A stretch of DNA of 64,000 nt, taken from Thozetella sp. PMI_491 (lineage: Eukaryota; Ascomycota; Sordariomycetes; Chaetosphaeriales; Chaetosphaeriaceae). The translations under genes and the position numbers were made by a program. How positions within the stretch are numbered: the stretch's first letter is position 1; every line of letters starts with the position of its first letter. This document shows positions 54,838 through 64,000 of the stretch, piece by piece. The stretch spans positions 957,311 through 1,021,310 of the forward strand of contig MU270026.1 of assembly GCA_021432635.1 (NCBI GenBank), in the 5' to 3' direction. Under the pieces are notes generated by a model that had not been told where the DNA came from, ran no database searches, and saw nothing but the letters and a program-made list of their open reading frames with translations.

Positions 54838-55784
54838 AGGACAAGTGATTCTTAGAAGGAGGAAGGGGGTGAGTCGGGGCGGTTCCGTTTAGAATTTCAG
54901 GAATGTTAAGGGGGCGAAAACCATGTGCGCGGGTATTAATAAGGTATCATAAGTTTTGAACAGGGGCCTGGTCGAAAAAGGATAGAGGTTTCGGACGGGC
55001 GACTAGTCGAACAAATGAGAGCCAGGATTCCCAGTAACTAACTATTTATGTAAAGGAAACGACGGCTAGTTTTATATATAAACCTGTATATATTTATCGA
55101 GTTCCGTATCCCGGTTCAAGTGTCGATGCTCTCGGAGCGGCGTGTCAATGGGCCATACGGTCTGCTGGCGTGTGCGAAGGGAAGCGCGGCGAGAACGCGT
55201 GGGTGCGGCACGATCCCGTAATCGCCACTGTCCAGAGGATCGGCATGAGCGGGAAGCCGGCACTTATCCGAGCGCAGGGCAGCGTGGCCAAAAAAAAAAA
55301 AAACAAGCCATGGAGACATCCAACTACCTAGTGCGATGAACAAGCATGCACGATGTTTAGATTCATTTCGTGTTGTTTACGAGGTAGTAGAACTCGTACC
55401 CATACATGTTCCTACAAAGGAAGAAACATCTCCAAGAGGAGGCGCTGAAAATTTCCATCAAACAAATAGTAACCCGTCACGGGAATGGATCTAATAGCTT
55501 GCGGATTAGGGGTGTTGATGTCTTCACAATGTCGTAAAGATCACACGTCAATCTCGCGAGGCATCCCGTATCCCATAATGAAATTATTTATTTACATGAA
55601 TTGATTAGATAGGCGATGCCTCTAAACTCATATGTCCTGCAGATACGGCCACCAGAAATGACAGTTTCCAGCAGGGCGTTAACACCTGTGGAGAGCCCTA
55701 CCGCGCTGCATCGCTGCTTTGCAAACGCCAAACTCCCCCGCCGCCGACAAGTCTATAGTCTAGTTGCTGGCATATCACTGTCCC
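54838..55784. other. AT-rich spacer, no gene seen
   Basis: About 950 bases between converging ends, with a 13-base A-run near 55290 and TATATA words near 55075. No supported frame. Confidence 0.5.
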
Positions 55785-56661
55785 TTACTGTTTTTTGGCG
55801 TGGTTACATATGAGCAAATTTGGGGTATCGGGCGAAGGGGTGCAGTTCGACGAGCCCTGGCCAAGTGGAAGCGGCTGCAGACTAGTATCCGGTGCTGGTG
55901 CAGCCGGTGGCGCCGCTGCGGGATCTGCTACCACAGGAGGGGCGATAGCAGGGTCTGCTACAGCTGGGGGTGCAATGGGAGCCTCGACAGGAGGCGCTCC
56001 AGCAGCATTTGCCTGTAGTTGAGCCCGAACAACTCCGGGGACCGAGACGGCAGTGTGCGAATCCGTGAAAAACCCTGCTGGGTTCGCCTCGATCTGTGCC
56101 AGGCGGAAGCCGTTGCCGGTGTCGACACCTTCAGCCAGTATGCCGGTCGTAAATGGACCCTGGATACACCCTGAGCTTCGCTTGACGACTTCGGGACCTG
56201 AGTCTGCGGGCTCCGGGTTGGGGAACGCGATTCGCGGGGGACCGGACGCGCCTTCCGCCGCCTCGTGGATATGGGTTGCCGTCACTGCTGGGGAAGAGTA
56301 CGGGCCGGTGACGCCCATGAGGGTTATATTCTGCAAGGAGTCCGAGTAAGTTGTTAGCCAACTGCATGTTCAGATGGTGAGACGAGAGAGGCCAGGGTGA
56401 ATCTTCGCTTATGCTTACATAGCAAATGATGTCTAGTTCGCTGTTGATCCCATAGTTGTAGAAGCCCATGGAACCTGCCTCGCCCGGTGTTGGCGTCGTC
56501 CCATTGATGACCCGATCCGGCGTTGCAACTAGGTTATACGTTGATGTGAAAGTGAAGGGGCCGAACTCCGTGGCCTGTGGAGCTGCGGCCTGACGCGGCC
56601 TGAGCACCGGTCCGGCGGTGGCAAGCCTCAACACCGCGGGGATAACGCTCCTGTACCTCAT
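55785..56661 (-). CDS. Secreted CHRD-domain protein
   Basis: Exons 56661-56419 and 56330-55785; 262 aa. The 88-nt intron is GTAAGC...TTGCAG. The start ATG precedes a hydrophobic, Ala-rich leader. The CHRD pattern is clear: FTSTYNLVATPDRVINGT, then AVTATHIHEAAEGASGPP with the conserved HIH, IAFPNP, GCIQGPF and a closing NGFRLAQIEANPAGFFTDSH. The C-terminal 70 residues are Ala/Pro-rich repeats (PPAVADPAIAPPVVADPA) and end in a short Cys-containing tail. CHRD domains occur in animal chordin and in secreted microbial proteins; the fungal role is unknown. Confidence 0.85.
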
Positions 56662-58228
56662 GGTCTCCGAGGCTGTTCTGCTAACCTTTCCTTTTTCCTT
56701 CTCACCTCGTGAGAAATTATGCGAGAAGGGAATGGAGGGGTTGACGAAGACCAGCCAGCTGGTGAAAACAATGAGAGTGCGTGAAAGAGCTGATCCAACA
56801 ATAACGAGTGAGCGGCCACGGAAACGCGGAAGGATAGGTAGCGAAAGGAATGAGACAGAGATAAGAGGAGAAACAAAACGCTCTCCGACTCCATTCTTCT
56901 TTTATCCATTGAGAGGCACATAAAATTTTCCAAGATTTCTTTGCAGTCTTGGCGCCCAGCGCTGGCGAAACCGCATCCGGATCACAACGGGAAGTCTTTG
57001 AGTTGGCAGGTAGTCTCGCCACTGCCACCGCGATCCTAACCCCTGATGTTTATTTGCTGTCATGGTTTCACACCTCGGTTTGACGGACGAACCGACAACC
57101 CCGAGCCCCGCCAAGTAGCCAAGCTGCACCAGCGTTGAGCGCTGACTCGGAAGGCTACGGGATCATCATTGGCAAAGGAGGTCGAGCCAATCAGGCGCAG
57201 CCTTGGAAGGCTTACAAGAGTGGCGCAAGAACTTGGAAATTAGTCAACACCAGCCAAGTGTCTCAACCTTGTAGATCATATCGTAAAAACCAACAGCCGA
57301 ACACCCCCCAAAGGGACTGCCTTACCACAAGTTGGAAGTATTTGGTAGTCTTACTCGCCGCTACTGGCACATGGGCCATAGTCCTCTAGATACCAAATGT
57401 TTGCCCGATGCTGAATCTCTGCGAGGATGCATAAGGGCTTTTAGCAAAGGCAACTCGGTTTGCTCGAAAAGGCACCTCAGATAGCTATCTGGACTCAACA
57501 GAAATGCCCCTAGGATATGATGCACAGTGAGGAAGTCAGTCCGCTGCAGAAGCACCGCGCACGCGCTGTAGCCCCGAGGTGCACGAACGGTCTAGCTGTT
57601 CGAGAAATTATTTTTACCTTTCTCTGTCATCTAGATAGCCGCTCTGGTTAGGATTTAGAGCGAAGGCTAAGCCACTCTCTCGGGCATCTACTATGCGTCA
57701 AAGTGTAGCCCTTATCCTAAACCGATCGCCGGATGCATCGCGTACTATGAGCTAGTATAGGACCGACGGAAGCACGATCAGAAACGAAGACTAATATATA
57801 GTTGTATAAGTTAGAAAACAAGCGTTTCAGAGACCAGGTGTTTTCTTGGCTAGCCGTTGTACAAGCTAGCTAGAAGGCCAGCTATTTATCCTCGCGTGGT
57901 AGCCAGCTCTCGTTGGCTTCTGTGTAAGCCACAAGCTACATATCACATCGTACGGTTGGTTTCGGTACAGGGTAGTATGACCACAAAGCAGGTAAAACAA
58001 AGCAGTGAAGTCGCCAAGTTCAATACAGTGAAGCGATCGTCGTGGTTCCTCTGGATGGCTGGATGGCTAGGCCAGTCTCGAGGTTTCCTAGTCAGGCGAG
58101 TGGCAAAACACTTGGCACAGCAAGTGGACATTGTGGCGGAAAGTACACAGGCCACGGCTTTAACGGTTGAATTATTAGTGTATGTTCGTGTGGTCACCAA
58201 TTTCCCGTACTAAACTAACCAATATGTC
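56662..58228. other. 1.6 kb spacer, no gene seen
   Basis: Between the CHRD start and the P450 stop. A plus-strand frame at 57857-58213 lacks motifs. No gene is supported. Confidence 0.5.
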
Positions 58229-59746
58229 TCATATCTTCTGAAGCGTGAAGCGATACGGCTTCGATGGTTCCAAAAAGGCGCCCAATTTCACCTCTTGAGT
58301 GTAATCATTAATTCGAATGTCGTACCGGGAGAGCAGTGCGGCTAAAAAGAGCTTGATAGCCAGTATCGGTATCTGGTAACCCACACAGGCCCTCGTTCCA
58401 AACCCAAAGGGCATGAAGGGCGCATCGGGTAGCTTGCCGTTGAGGAATCGCTCCGGCATGAACTGAGTAGCATCTGGTCCCCAAAATGCCTCTGACTTAT
58501 GGAGGTGATAGAAGGGAACATAGACCACCATGCCTGGCGTCAATTCAATGGGCTTTCCTAGGCTGCCCATGATGGTAAATCTGGTTTTAACCACCCTCGC
58601 AGTGGCGAACACAACAGGGTAAATACGCAATGTTTCCTTGATTGCGGCATCAAGATATGGAGTATGTTGCTGGATGGCCCCAAAGTCCAATTGATCCGGA
58701 TTTCCTGCTGGGATCAGGGCTTTAATCTCTTTCTTGAGCCTTTCATACTTCTCGGGATGCTGTTCGACCTCGTACAACAACCAGGTTGTTATCAGACCAA
58801 TGGAATGGTGGCCACCAAAGATGTTGAAACGCGCAAGATTGACGGCATGCTCATTGAACGGACCATCCTTATTGCCTCCACTATCTATGGTGATGTTTCG
58901 CATAACGTTATGGACTGTCTTCCCGTGTCTTTCCATTTCTTGCAAGTTTTGCAGCCGCTCGGTCAGCAGGCCGTCTATCTCTCGGTGTATGGCTTTCTCA
59001 ACTCGGTCGGGTTCACTGAGCGGCGTGAAGGATAGGAAAGATCGAATAGCGTGCGACAAGACATGAACAGGATCAACGAGAATGTTGCTAATTCTTTGGT
59101 CTATTGCGATCAACGGATCGCTCTCAAGGTGAGCATCTTTCATCTCGAACAGCACCTCTCCCCACATGTCGATGGCGAAGTCGTTAACCAAGCGGCGGAG
59201 GTCTTTTCTTCTTCCGGACCGTCCACTCTCTCTAGCGAGAATGTCGACGTGCTTGAAAGCCATCTGTACCAAGAGGTCGAATTTACTGGTTAGGTTCGCG
59301 ACCTTGGTGAAGTTCATAATCAATGCCGATCTGCCGACCCGAGCGTCATCCCCATTGGAGTTGAAAAGGAAGGGACCAACCATACGACGGAGAGTAAAGA
59401 ATGGTGTCCACAACTGATTGTTTCCGGTCCGGTCCAGGATCTCGTCAGGCTGAGACAGGATTTGACGAACAAGAGAGGGGCTGCACAGGCACACGAGTGC
59501 TGTTGATCCCAGCCAGGCGTAAGAGACACCGTCGTCGCCACTGACTTTGATCAGGCGGGCTAAAGTTCCAGACAGCCCGTACCGCATCAGATATGGAACA
59601 GCGCCGATGATAGGATAGCTATTTAGTCGCGGGACGCCAGGCAGTACTTGGCGCCTCGCGAGGCTCGTAGCAACCCAGTATAAGAAGACCGGAATGCTCA
59701 ATAGCATAATGATTGACAACATTGTGTCCTGGAAGAAGTGGCTCAT
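58229..59746 (-). CDS. Intronless cytochrome P450 with unusual helix I
   Basis: Single exon, 505 aa, from the first ATG (MSHFFQDTML); the frame is open further upstream but only with non-ATG codons. The anchor is LSIIMLLSIPVFLYWVATSL. Helix C motif WTPFFTLRR, ExxR in IKETLRIYP, MPERF, and heme loop FGFGTRACVG with its Cys are intact. Helix I reads ARFNIFGGHHSIGLITTWLL: the usual (A/G)Gx(D/E)T(T/S) oxygen-activation pair is replaced by H-H-S, without acid or Thr. Such changes occur in P450s that rearrange peroxides rather than activate O2. Fungal P450 genes usually have introns; none is seen here. Confidence 0.9.
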   Translation of the reverse strand: MSHFFQDTMLSIIMLLSIPVFLYWVATSLARRQVLPGVPRLNSYPIIGAVPYLMRYGLSGTLARLIKVSGDDGVSYAWLGSTALVCLCSPSLVRQILSQPDEILDRTGNNQLWTPFFTLRRMVGPFLFNSNGDDARVGRSALIMNFTKVANLTSKFDLLVQMAFKHVDILARESGRSGRRKDLRRLVNDFAIDMWGEVLFEMKDAHLESDPLIAIDQRISNILVDPVHVLSHAIRSFLSFTPLSEPDRVEKAIHREIDGLLTERLQNLQEMERHGKTVHNVMRNITIDSGGNKDGPFNEHAVNLARFNIFGGHHSIGLITTWLLYEVEQHPEKYERLKKEIKALIPAGNPDQLDFGAIQQHTPYLDAAIKETLRIYPVVFATARVVKTRFTIMGSLGKPIELTPGMVVYVPFYHLHKSEAFWGPDATQFMPERFLNGKLPDAPFMPFGFGTRACVGYQIPILAIKLFLAALLSRYDIRINDYTQEVKLGAFLEPSKPYRFTLQKI

Positions 59747-62092
59747 ATTCAGAGCGAGTCTGGCCTTTGCTCCTTTGGTGGAGTAGTTATTGATGCTGGA
59801 AGGATCGACTGGAAACTCAGAAAGACGCAAGGAATGATTCTCTTTCGAGAAATAAGCTAAAAATTTCCGCGCCAGCAAGAATCAGATTTCGCTGACTATG
59901 TAGCTGATCGTTCCAGCCCGCCCATCTCTCTACCGCGCTTAACGCGACTGTGACTTGCACTCTAATCAGCCTTTACGTCACAACCCGGGCACAGTCTTGG
60001 CTAAACCCATCTGGTGATCGACGCCACCACAGTTGTAGAGGTAGAGCGCCTGATTTCTATAAAGTTAGATGTGATGAAGCTGTCCAATGAACAAAGAAAC
60101 GGAATCTGTGTGGGTCGGTCTGGAAAATGAGGGCATAAATTCCGCTGTGGCGTTTCTCGCTCTGAAACAAAGCCAATAGTGTCGCGCAAGTCCAATGAGA
60201 TAAGAGGTTACAACCAAGACATGAGCATTTTCACGGCCCGGCGAGCCTTAATATTACCAACAGTTCTCTGACTACAAGGTAGGTGAGGGATTTCATGAAG
60301 TCGATTGAGAATCCTGCAGAGTCCAGCTAAAAGCATTCTCAATCCGAGTCTAAAAGACATATGTATCATTAAAATGGCTTCGATCGGGGCTGATTTAAAA
60401 AGTGGTATAGAAATGTTAGGTTTACGCTTATCTTTCTAGCTGACAGGTAGCAGTGTTGGTCAGTTATCCATGGGAAAAGACTTTGGGGATAACTGTATGC
60501 ATAAAAGCCTCCTGCTGGGCAGCACCACGAACCCGAAGGGGATATACCGGGATACGGGCACATCTGGCGAGTTTCACGAAGCGAGTATGCTAAAGAAAAT
60601 TGGTGAAGATCACTTCTGGGAAATCGAAGTATGCATTGTGGTAACGGAACCCTGTGTATCCCTGAAGGTCGGCTTGAAAATCCTTAACTTCTTAACCTGG
60701 GTCCATGTAACTTTTGGTAGGACGCTAAATACCGCAATGCAGAGCGTCGCCCAGAAGGCATTTGTAGCATGGCGTGGACTAGAGTATGCTAGCTTACAAC
60801 TAGCACAGGACTCGAAGCATTGAGGATGTGCTAAATTTACGGCTTTAGGAAGGTTAGGTAGGCAGCATGGATGCAATTGAGTGTTGGTTATGCGGTGCGC
60901 GAATGGGCATGGGAATTTGAAGAGGTTGGAAATAGCTGCAACGACAGAACTGCAATATCTTGGACACTCCAAGGACTCACCGTAGTGCAAAGGCCACTGA
61001 CATACGCACCTATGAAAAGAATGTCCCGAAGATACATGTTTTAACATCCACAAAAACCTCTAGCCTCTTAGATGTCAGGCGCTTTTCGGCAAATTGGGAC
61101 TAGCCTACAGCGAGCCAGCTCGGCAAGTGCAACTTCGACTGTGAAAACTGTGTCGGGCCAGATCGAACTCCGAAATAGCTGGCTTTCACCGATGGTAACG
61201 CAGGAACAGTTTCTAGGAAGTCCAGGCCCCCATACATGCTTAAATGTGTTGGCTTGCGAGGCAGCCAGGTGCCTAGGAATAGTTATAGCAACTGCCAAGA
61301 ATGGGCAACAGCCCGTTTGCATATGTATATTAAATGAGCCTCTCAGTATTGCCGCATATAAAAATTCCCGAAAACTGGGGTAGAGGACCGGTCTGCGATT
61401 TCGACGAGAATTTTCCACGCGTCTGCTGGAGAGATGGGCGGGAAACCCAGGACAAAAACCGCTAGATGCCGACGAATTCCAAACGATGGCATCTGTCGCC
61501 GAAATGCCTGCCCTGAAATGGAGGAGCTTAATTCCTGCAAGCAATGCAGTTGTATGATGAGACGAACTATTGTGTGCTCTTGGCGGTAGGGATAGTAGGG
61601 TTTGGGTGGTGAATAAGAATTCGAGGAACCAAGTTTCATGTTTCAACTACATTGGTCGTCGCAATCCCTGCTGTCGAGATTGTACCGATATCCTTGACCC
61701 AGGAACATGGATGTGTGGGGCGGATTTAGTGAATCTCATTTTTTTTTTTTCGGCTCCATATATTTCTAGACCCATTCTAGACCCAACAGGATGCCCGACA
61801 TCGATATCCCGGGAAGTGGCGGACGCGTCGATTAATATATTCGGTGGAGATTTGTCTATACCGACGAAAAGTTGTAAAGTAAGCAGTCGGACGTGGCCCT
61901 AGAAGGCTAGCTTCAAAGCAATCTTCGTCATCGACCGACGGGCCTTAATATGACTTTAATGCAAGGTTTTATAGAAGCACGACCAAGTATTTAGAGAGCC
62001 CGTTGGTCTGGCCATCATCTACTTGCTCGTCGATCATCAGCCTAATCACCAATAATTCAATTCAGAGTCACTCATTAGTCCATCTTACCACC
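59747..62092. other. 2.3 kb AT-rich spacer, no gene seen
   Basis: Divergent interval between the intronless P450 and the small secreted protein. A 117-codon frame at 60470-60823 (+) and overlapping antisense frames have no motif. A T-run lies at 61739-61750. Several GGTAGAGC-like words near 60040 recall a tRNA D-arm but no fold follows. Confidence 0.5.
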
Positions 62093-62773
62093 ATGCTTCT
62101 CACGACTTTCACCTGCTTGCTCTCCCTGGCCGGAGGGATCCACAGTGCCGCCCTCGGGAAACGGGACGATACGCTCGAGGGGGTTACTATCTATGCATAC
62201 GGTGATAATATATCTGGTTTGCCGATTTATGCAGGTGCTAACGGTAACTGTCAACCCCGAATCGTCTGTGCGGCTGCTCCTCTTACTAACGAGGCATAGG
62301 CACCGCGTATATCGCCGACTCCACAGCGGATCTGATACCGCTTTCTTGTAAGTCCTCCAAGTTCCGATCCTCGCACAGCTCATCAGATGCAGCGATATAC
62401 GCAATAACGATGCTGATAGTATATTCAAGGGAACATCACTGGCGGCGGTAGCGCCCCCTGGAACGTTACCGCAAACGAGACGAGCGACTTTGCAGATCTC
62501 TCCCAATTCTACATTGTCACGAGTGACAATGCCTACGAGCCCGCGGGCTTCGTTCCTCCTAATGGAACCATCCCGGACGGCGCCGAGGTTCTAGGGTTCG
62601 CCACATATGGCACATTCGTTATGTTCCTGTCCGGATCGAACTACCTGTCCCAGTTCTGGGCTCAGACGTCGGACACGGATGGAGTCTGGACTCTGAAGTG
62701 GAACCAAGATGGTTCGTCGCAGGATGACAGCGTGGCTGTGACCTTGAAGCTTACACCGCCGAGCACCAGCTGA
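62093..62773 (+). CDS. Small secreted protein, function unknown
   Basis: Exons 62093-62243, 62300-62347 and 62430-62773; 180 aa. Introns are 56 nt (GTAACT...CATAG) and 82 nt (GTAAGT...CAAG). A signal peptide (MLLTTFTCLLSLAGGIHSAA) is followed by a KR site (LGKR|DD) like a Kex2 propeptide cut. The body is rich in beta-strand and N-glycosylation sequons (NGT, NIT, NVT, NET) and ends YLSQFWAQTSDTDGVWTLKW. No cysteine pattern is present after the signal peptide. The family is common as hypothetical secreted proteins in ascomycetes; I assign no function. Confidence 0.82.
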
Positions 62774-63094
62774 GTTCACTGCTACAGGGAGGCAGGCGCC
62801 GCTGTTTACTTCGCTTCTAAGAACATGTTATAAGCAGCGATATTATAGACAAAAGCCGAGGGCTACCTACCGCACACGTCATTGAGTGCACATATACTTT
62901 CTGTTCGAACTCTGTTCATCCCATCGCATTCTATGCTATCGTGAATCCCGGGTAAGCATGGGAGCCCCAAATTGAAATCTACTAATCATTATTATCGTAA
63001 ATCCAATCCCCATCCTTACCATCATAGCCGCTTTGTGCACCGTAGCTCGCTAGCTTCTCCGTGAAATCTGGCCGCTGGGCTACTACCGCCCCGC
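62774..63094. other. Short convergent spacer
   Basis: About 320 bases between the secreted-protein stop (+) and the broken membrane-protein gene (-). No gene seen. Confidence 0.5.
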
Positions 63095-64000
63095 TCAACA
63101 CCGGGACGCCTCCCGGCCCATTTCCCACGTGCTGTCGCCCACGATGGGGTCCCCAAGTGTCATCCGCAGGAGATGCTGCTTATCGTCCGCCTGCCTGGCT
63201 GCTCTACCCACCGGTCCACTCCTCCCTAGGCGACGACCGATAGCGTCAACTATTGTCTCCAGCAGCAAGTCGGTACACACCAGCATGGCACTGATGCATA
63301 CGACTATCAGCACGCCCACGGAACCAAAATTTTGTACCTCACCGGTTGCTTGAACTAGCTGTCCGGTGCACTGGTCCTGCAGGGCGCTGACTATCGCTGT
63401 ACTCATGTTAGGGTCCGATGGAGCGTCCACCACCAAGTACGAGCTGCTCTCCTCCCGTGCGAAACGAATTCAATCATGTAAGCTTGGAGCTTGACCAAGC
63501 CTGTCTGGAACTAGCCAAGCACTTCTAACTGCCATTGATTTTCAAGGACTCCCGGTGAGAGGGGCATATTGACTAAGTCGTTTGCAGCAAGTGCTCCGCT
63601 CCCGAGGCCAGTAACGCTGTTAAACTGGAGTGGACGATATACGACCTGGTAAAGACTTGTACTGTGCAGTGATGATAGTGGAACATCTGCGTATGGCAAA
63701 TGTTGTAAACTAGTGGGCTCATAAGGAGACTTCAGCGAATACCTGGAGACAGTAAAATAGCGGGGAAACGGGTCGGTATCTTTGACGTCGAATTTTGCTA
63801 GATTGGCAGTATTGGAGTTAGAGATCACTACACCCAGGTTTCCCGCCTGGAAGTGATTCGTAACCGGAATCTGGCAGGGACCACATCTCTCCAGAGAGTC
63901 CCACCCACTCGTCAATGTCGAAGGATAGGTTACCCAATGGATCCAACACGTTCTCTTGTACGAGTTGTCCCATATTCGAAGGTGTGAGCTCCACGCTAGT
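63095..64000 (-). pseudogene. Fungal membrane protein, partial and broken
   Basis: The 5' part is off the right edge; the frame is open to 64000 (WDNSYKRTCWIHWVTYPSTL). It continues PVTNHFQAGNLGVVISNSN and VLENQWQLEVLG, where a TAG (63513-63511) interrupts. The same frame then reads FQTGLVKLQAYMIEFVSHG, exactly the expected continuation with W in place of the stop, and is followed by a frame change near 63450 into YLVVDAPSDPNM and QNFGSVGVLIVVCISAMLV, a C-terminal membrane segment. The layout matches a family of fungal plasma-membrane hypothetical proteins. Two lesions make a pseudogene likely; an unseen intron could explain the frame change but not the TAG. Confidence 0.7.

Noticed and set aside
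60030-60075. tRNA D-arm-like words (GGTAGAGCGCCTGA).
   Set aside because: No T-arm, B box or acceptor stem follows at the right distance.
60470-60823. Plus-strand frame of 117 codons.
   Set aside because: Antisense frames are equally open, no domain or splice signals are seen, and the region is AT-rich.
1-64000. CRISPR arrays, rRNA genes, prophage or bacterial operon structure.
   Set aside because: No regularly spaced direct repeats, no rRNA-like sequence, and gene structure is clearly fungal with spliceosomal introns.

Overview
The window reads as a gene-rich stretch of a filamentous ascomycete chromosome, most likely Sordariomycetes (the class is inferred from the gene families, not proven). 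The signs are compact genes with 46-133 nt GT-AG introns carrying CTAAC/CTAAT-like branch sites, no operons, and typical fungal families: Rtt109, SRP54, mitochondrial mL57, PTH11-like CFEM receptor, LaeA-like methyltransferase, GMC oxidoreductases, P450s, a fungal UDP-glycosyltransferase, 2EXR and Clr5 proteins. I rebuilt most genes by hand from frame changes, splice sites and family motifs. Exon lists in each entry were checked for phase, but no transcript or database search was available.

Layout. 0-10 kb: the 3' end of a type-B carboxylesterase, a large multi-pass membrane protein, a secreted DUF5695-like protein, a LaeA-like methyltransferase and a small Ifi-6-16 family membrane protein. 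10.9-24.3 kb: a GMC oxidoreductase, then a housekeeping block: SRP54, an SDR, a SET-domain ribosomal-type lysine methyltransferase, Rtt109 divergent from mitochondrial ribosomal mL57, and a 2EXR protein. 25-47.9 kb: accessory genes separated by long spacers: a four-exon P450, a secreted GMC oxidoreductase, a secreted Gly-rich protein with a 4-Cys tail, a Clr5 protein, a PaxU/DUF829 hydrolase, a previously hidden three-exon gene (39.7-40.3 kb), a secreted beta-propeller and a glycosyltransferase. A 63-base run of N lies at 42.17 kb. 48-64 kb: a decay zone with a damaged tRNA-Leu, a DEDDh nuclease pseudogene, a MITE-like foldback element, a CFEM/PTH11 receptor with an internal stop, a transcription-factor relic and, at the right edge, a broken membrane-protein gene. 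Intact genes are mixed in: a CHRD protein, an intronless P450 and a small secreted protein.

How the genes work together. The housekeeping genes serve protein targeting, ribosome modification, mitochondrial translation and histone H3 acetylation. The oxidoreductases, P450s, methyltransferase and glycosyltransferase are chemically suggestive, but they are scattered among housekeeping genes and no PKS, NRPS or terpene backbone gene is visible, so I do not call a biosynthetic cluster. The most notable signals are three GC-AG introns in one window, all with a GA(A/G)AAG|GC(A/G)AG donor context; several nonsense codons on the right side, three of them explained by C-to-T change at CpA, the preferred repeat-induced point mutation context; a tRNA-Leu body with a proline-type UGG anticodon; and the hidden 150-aa gene of unknown family.
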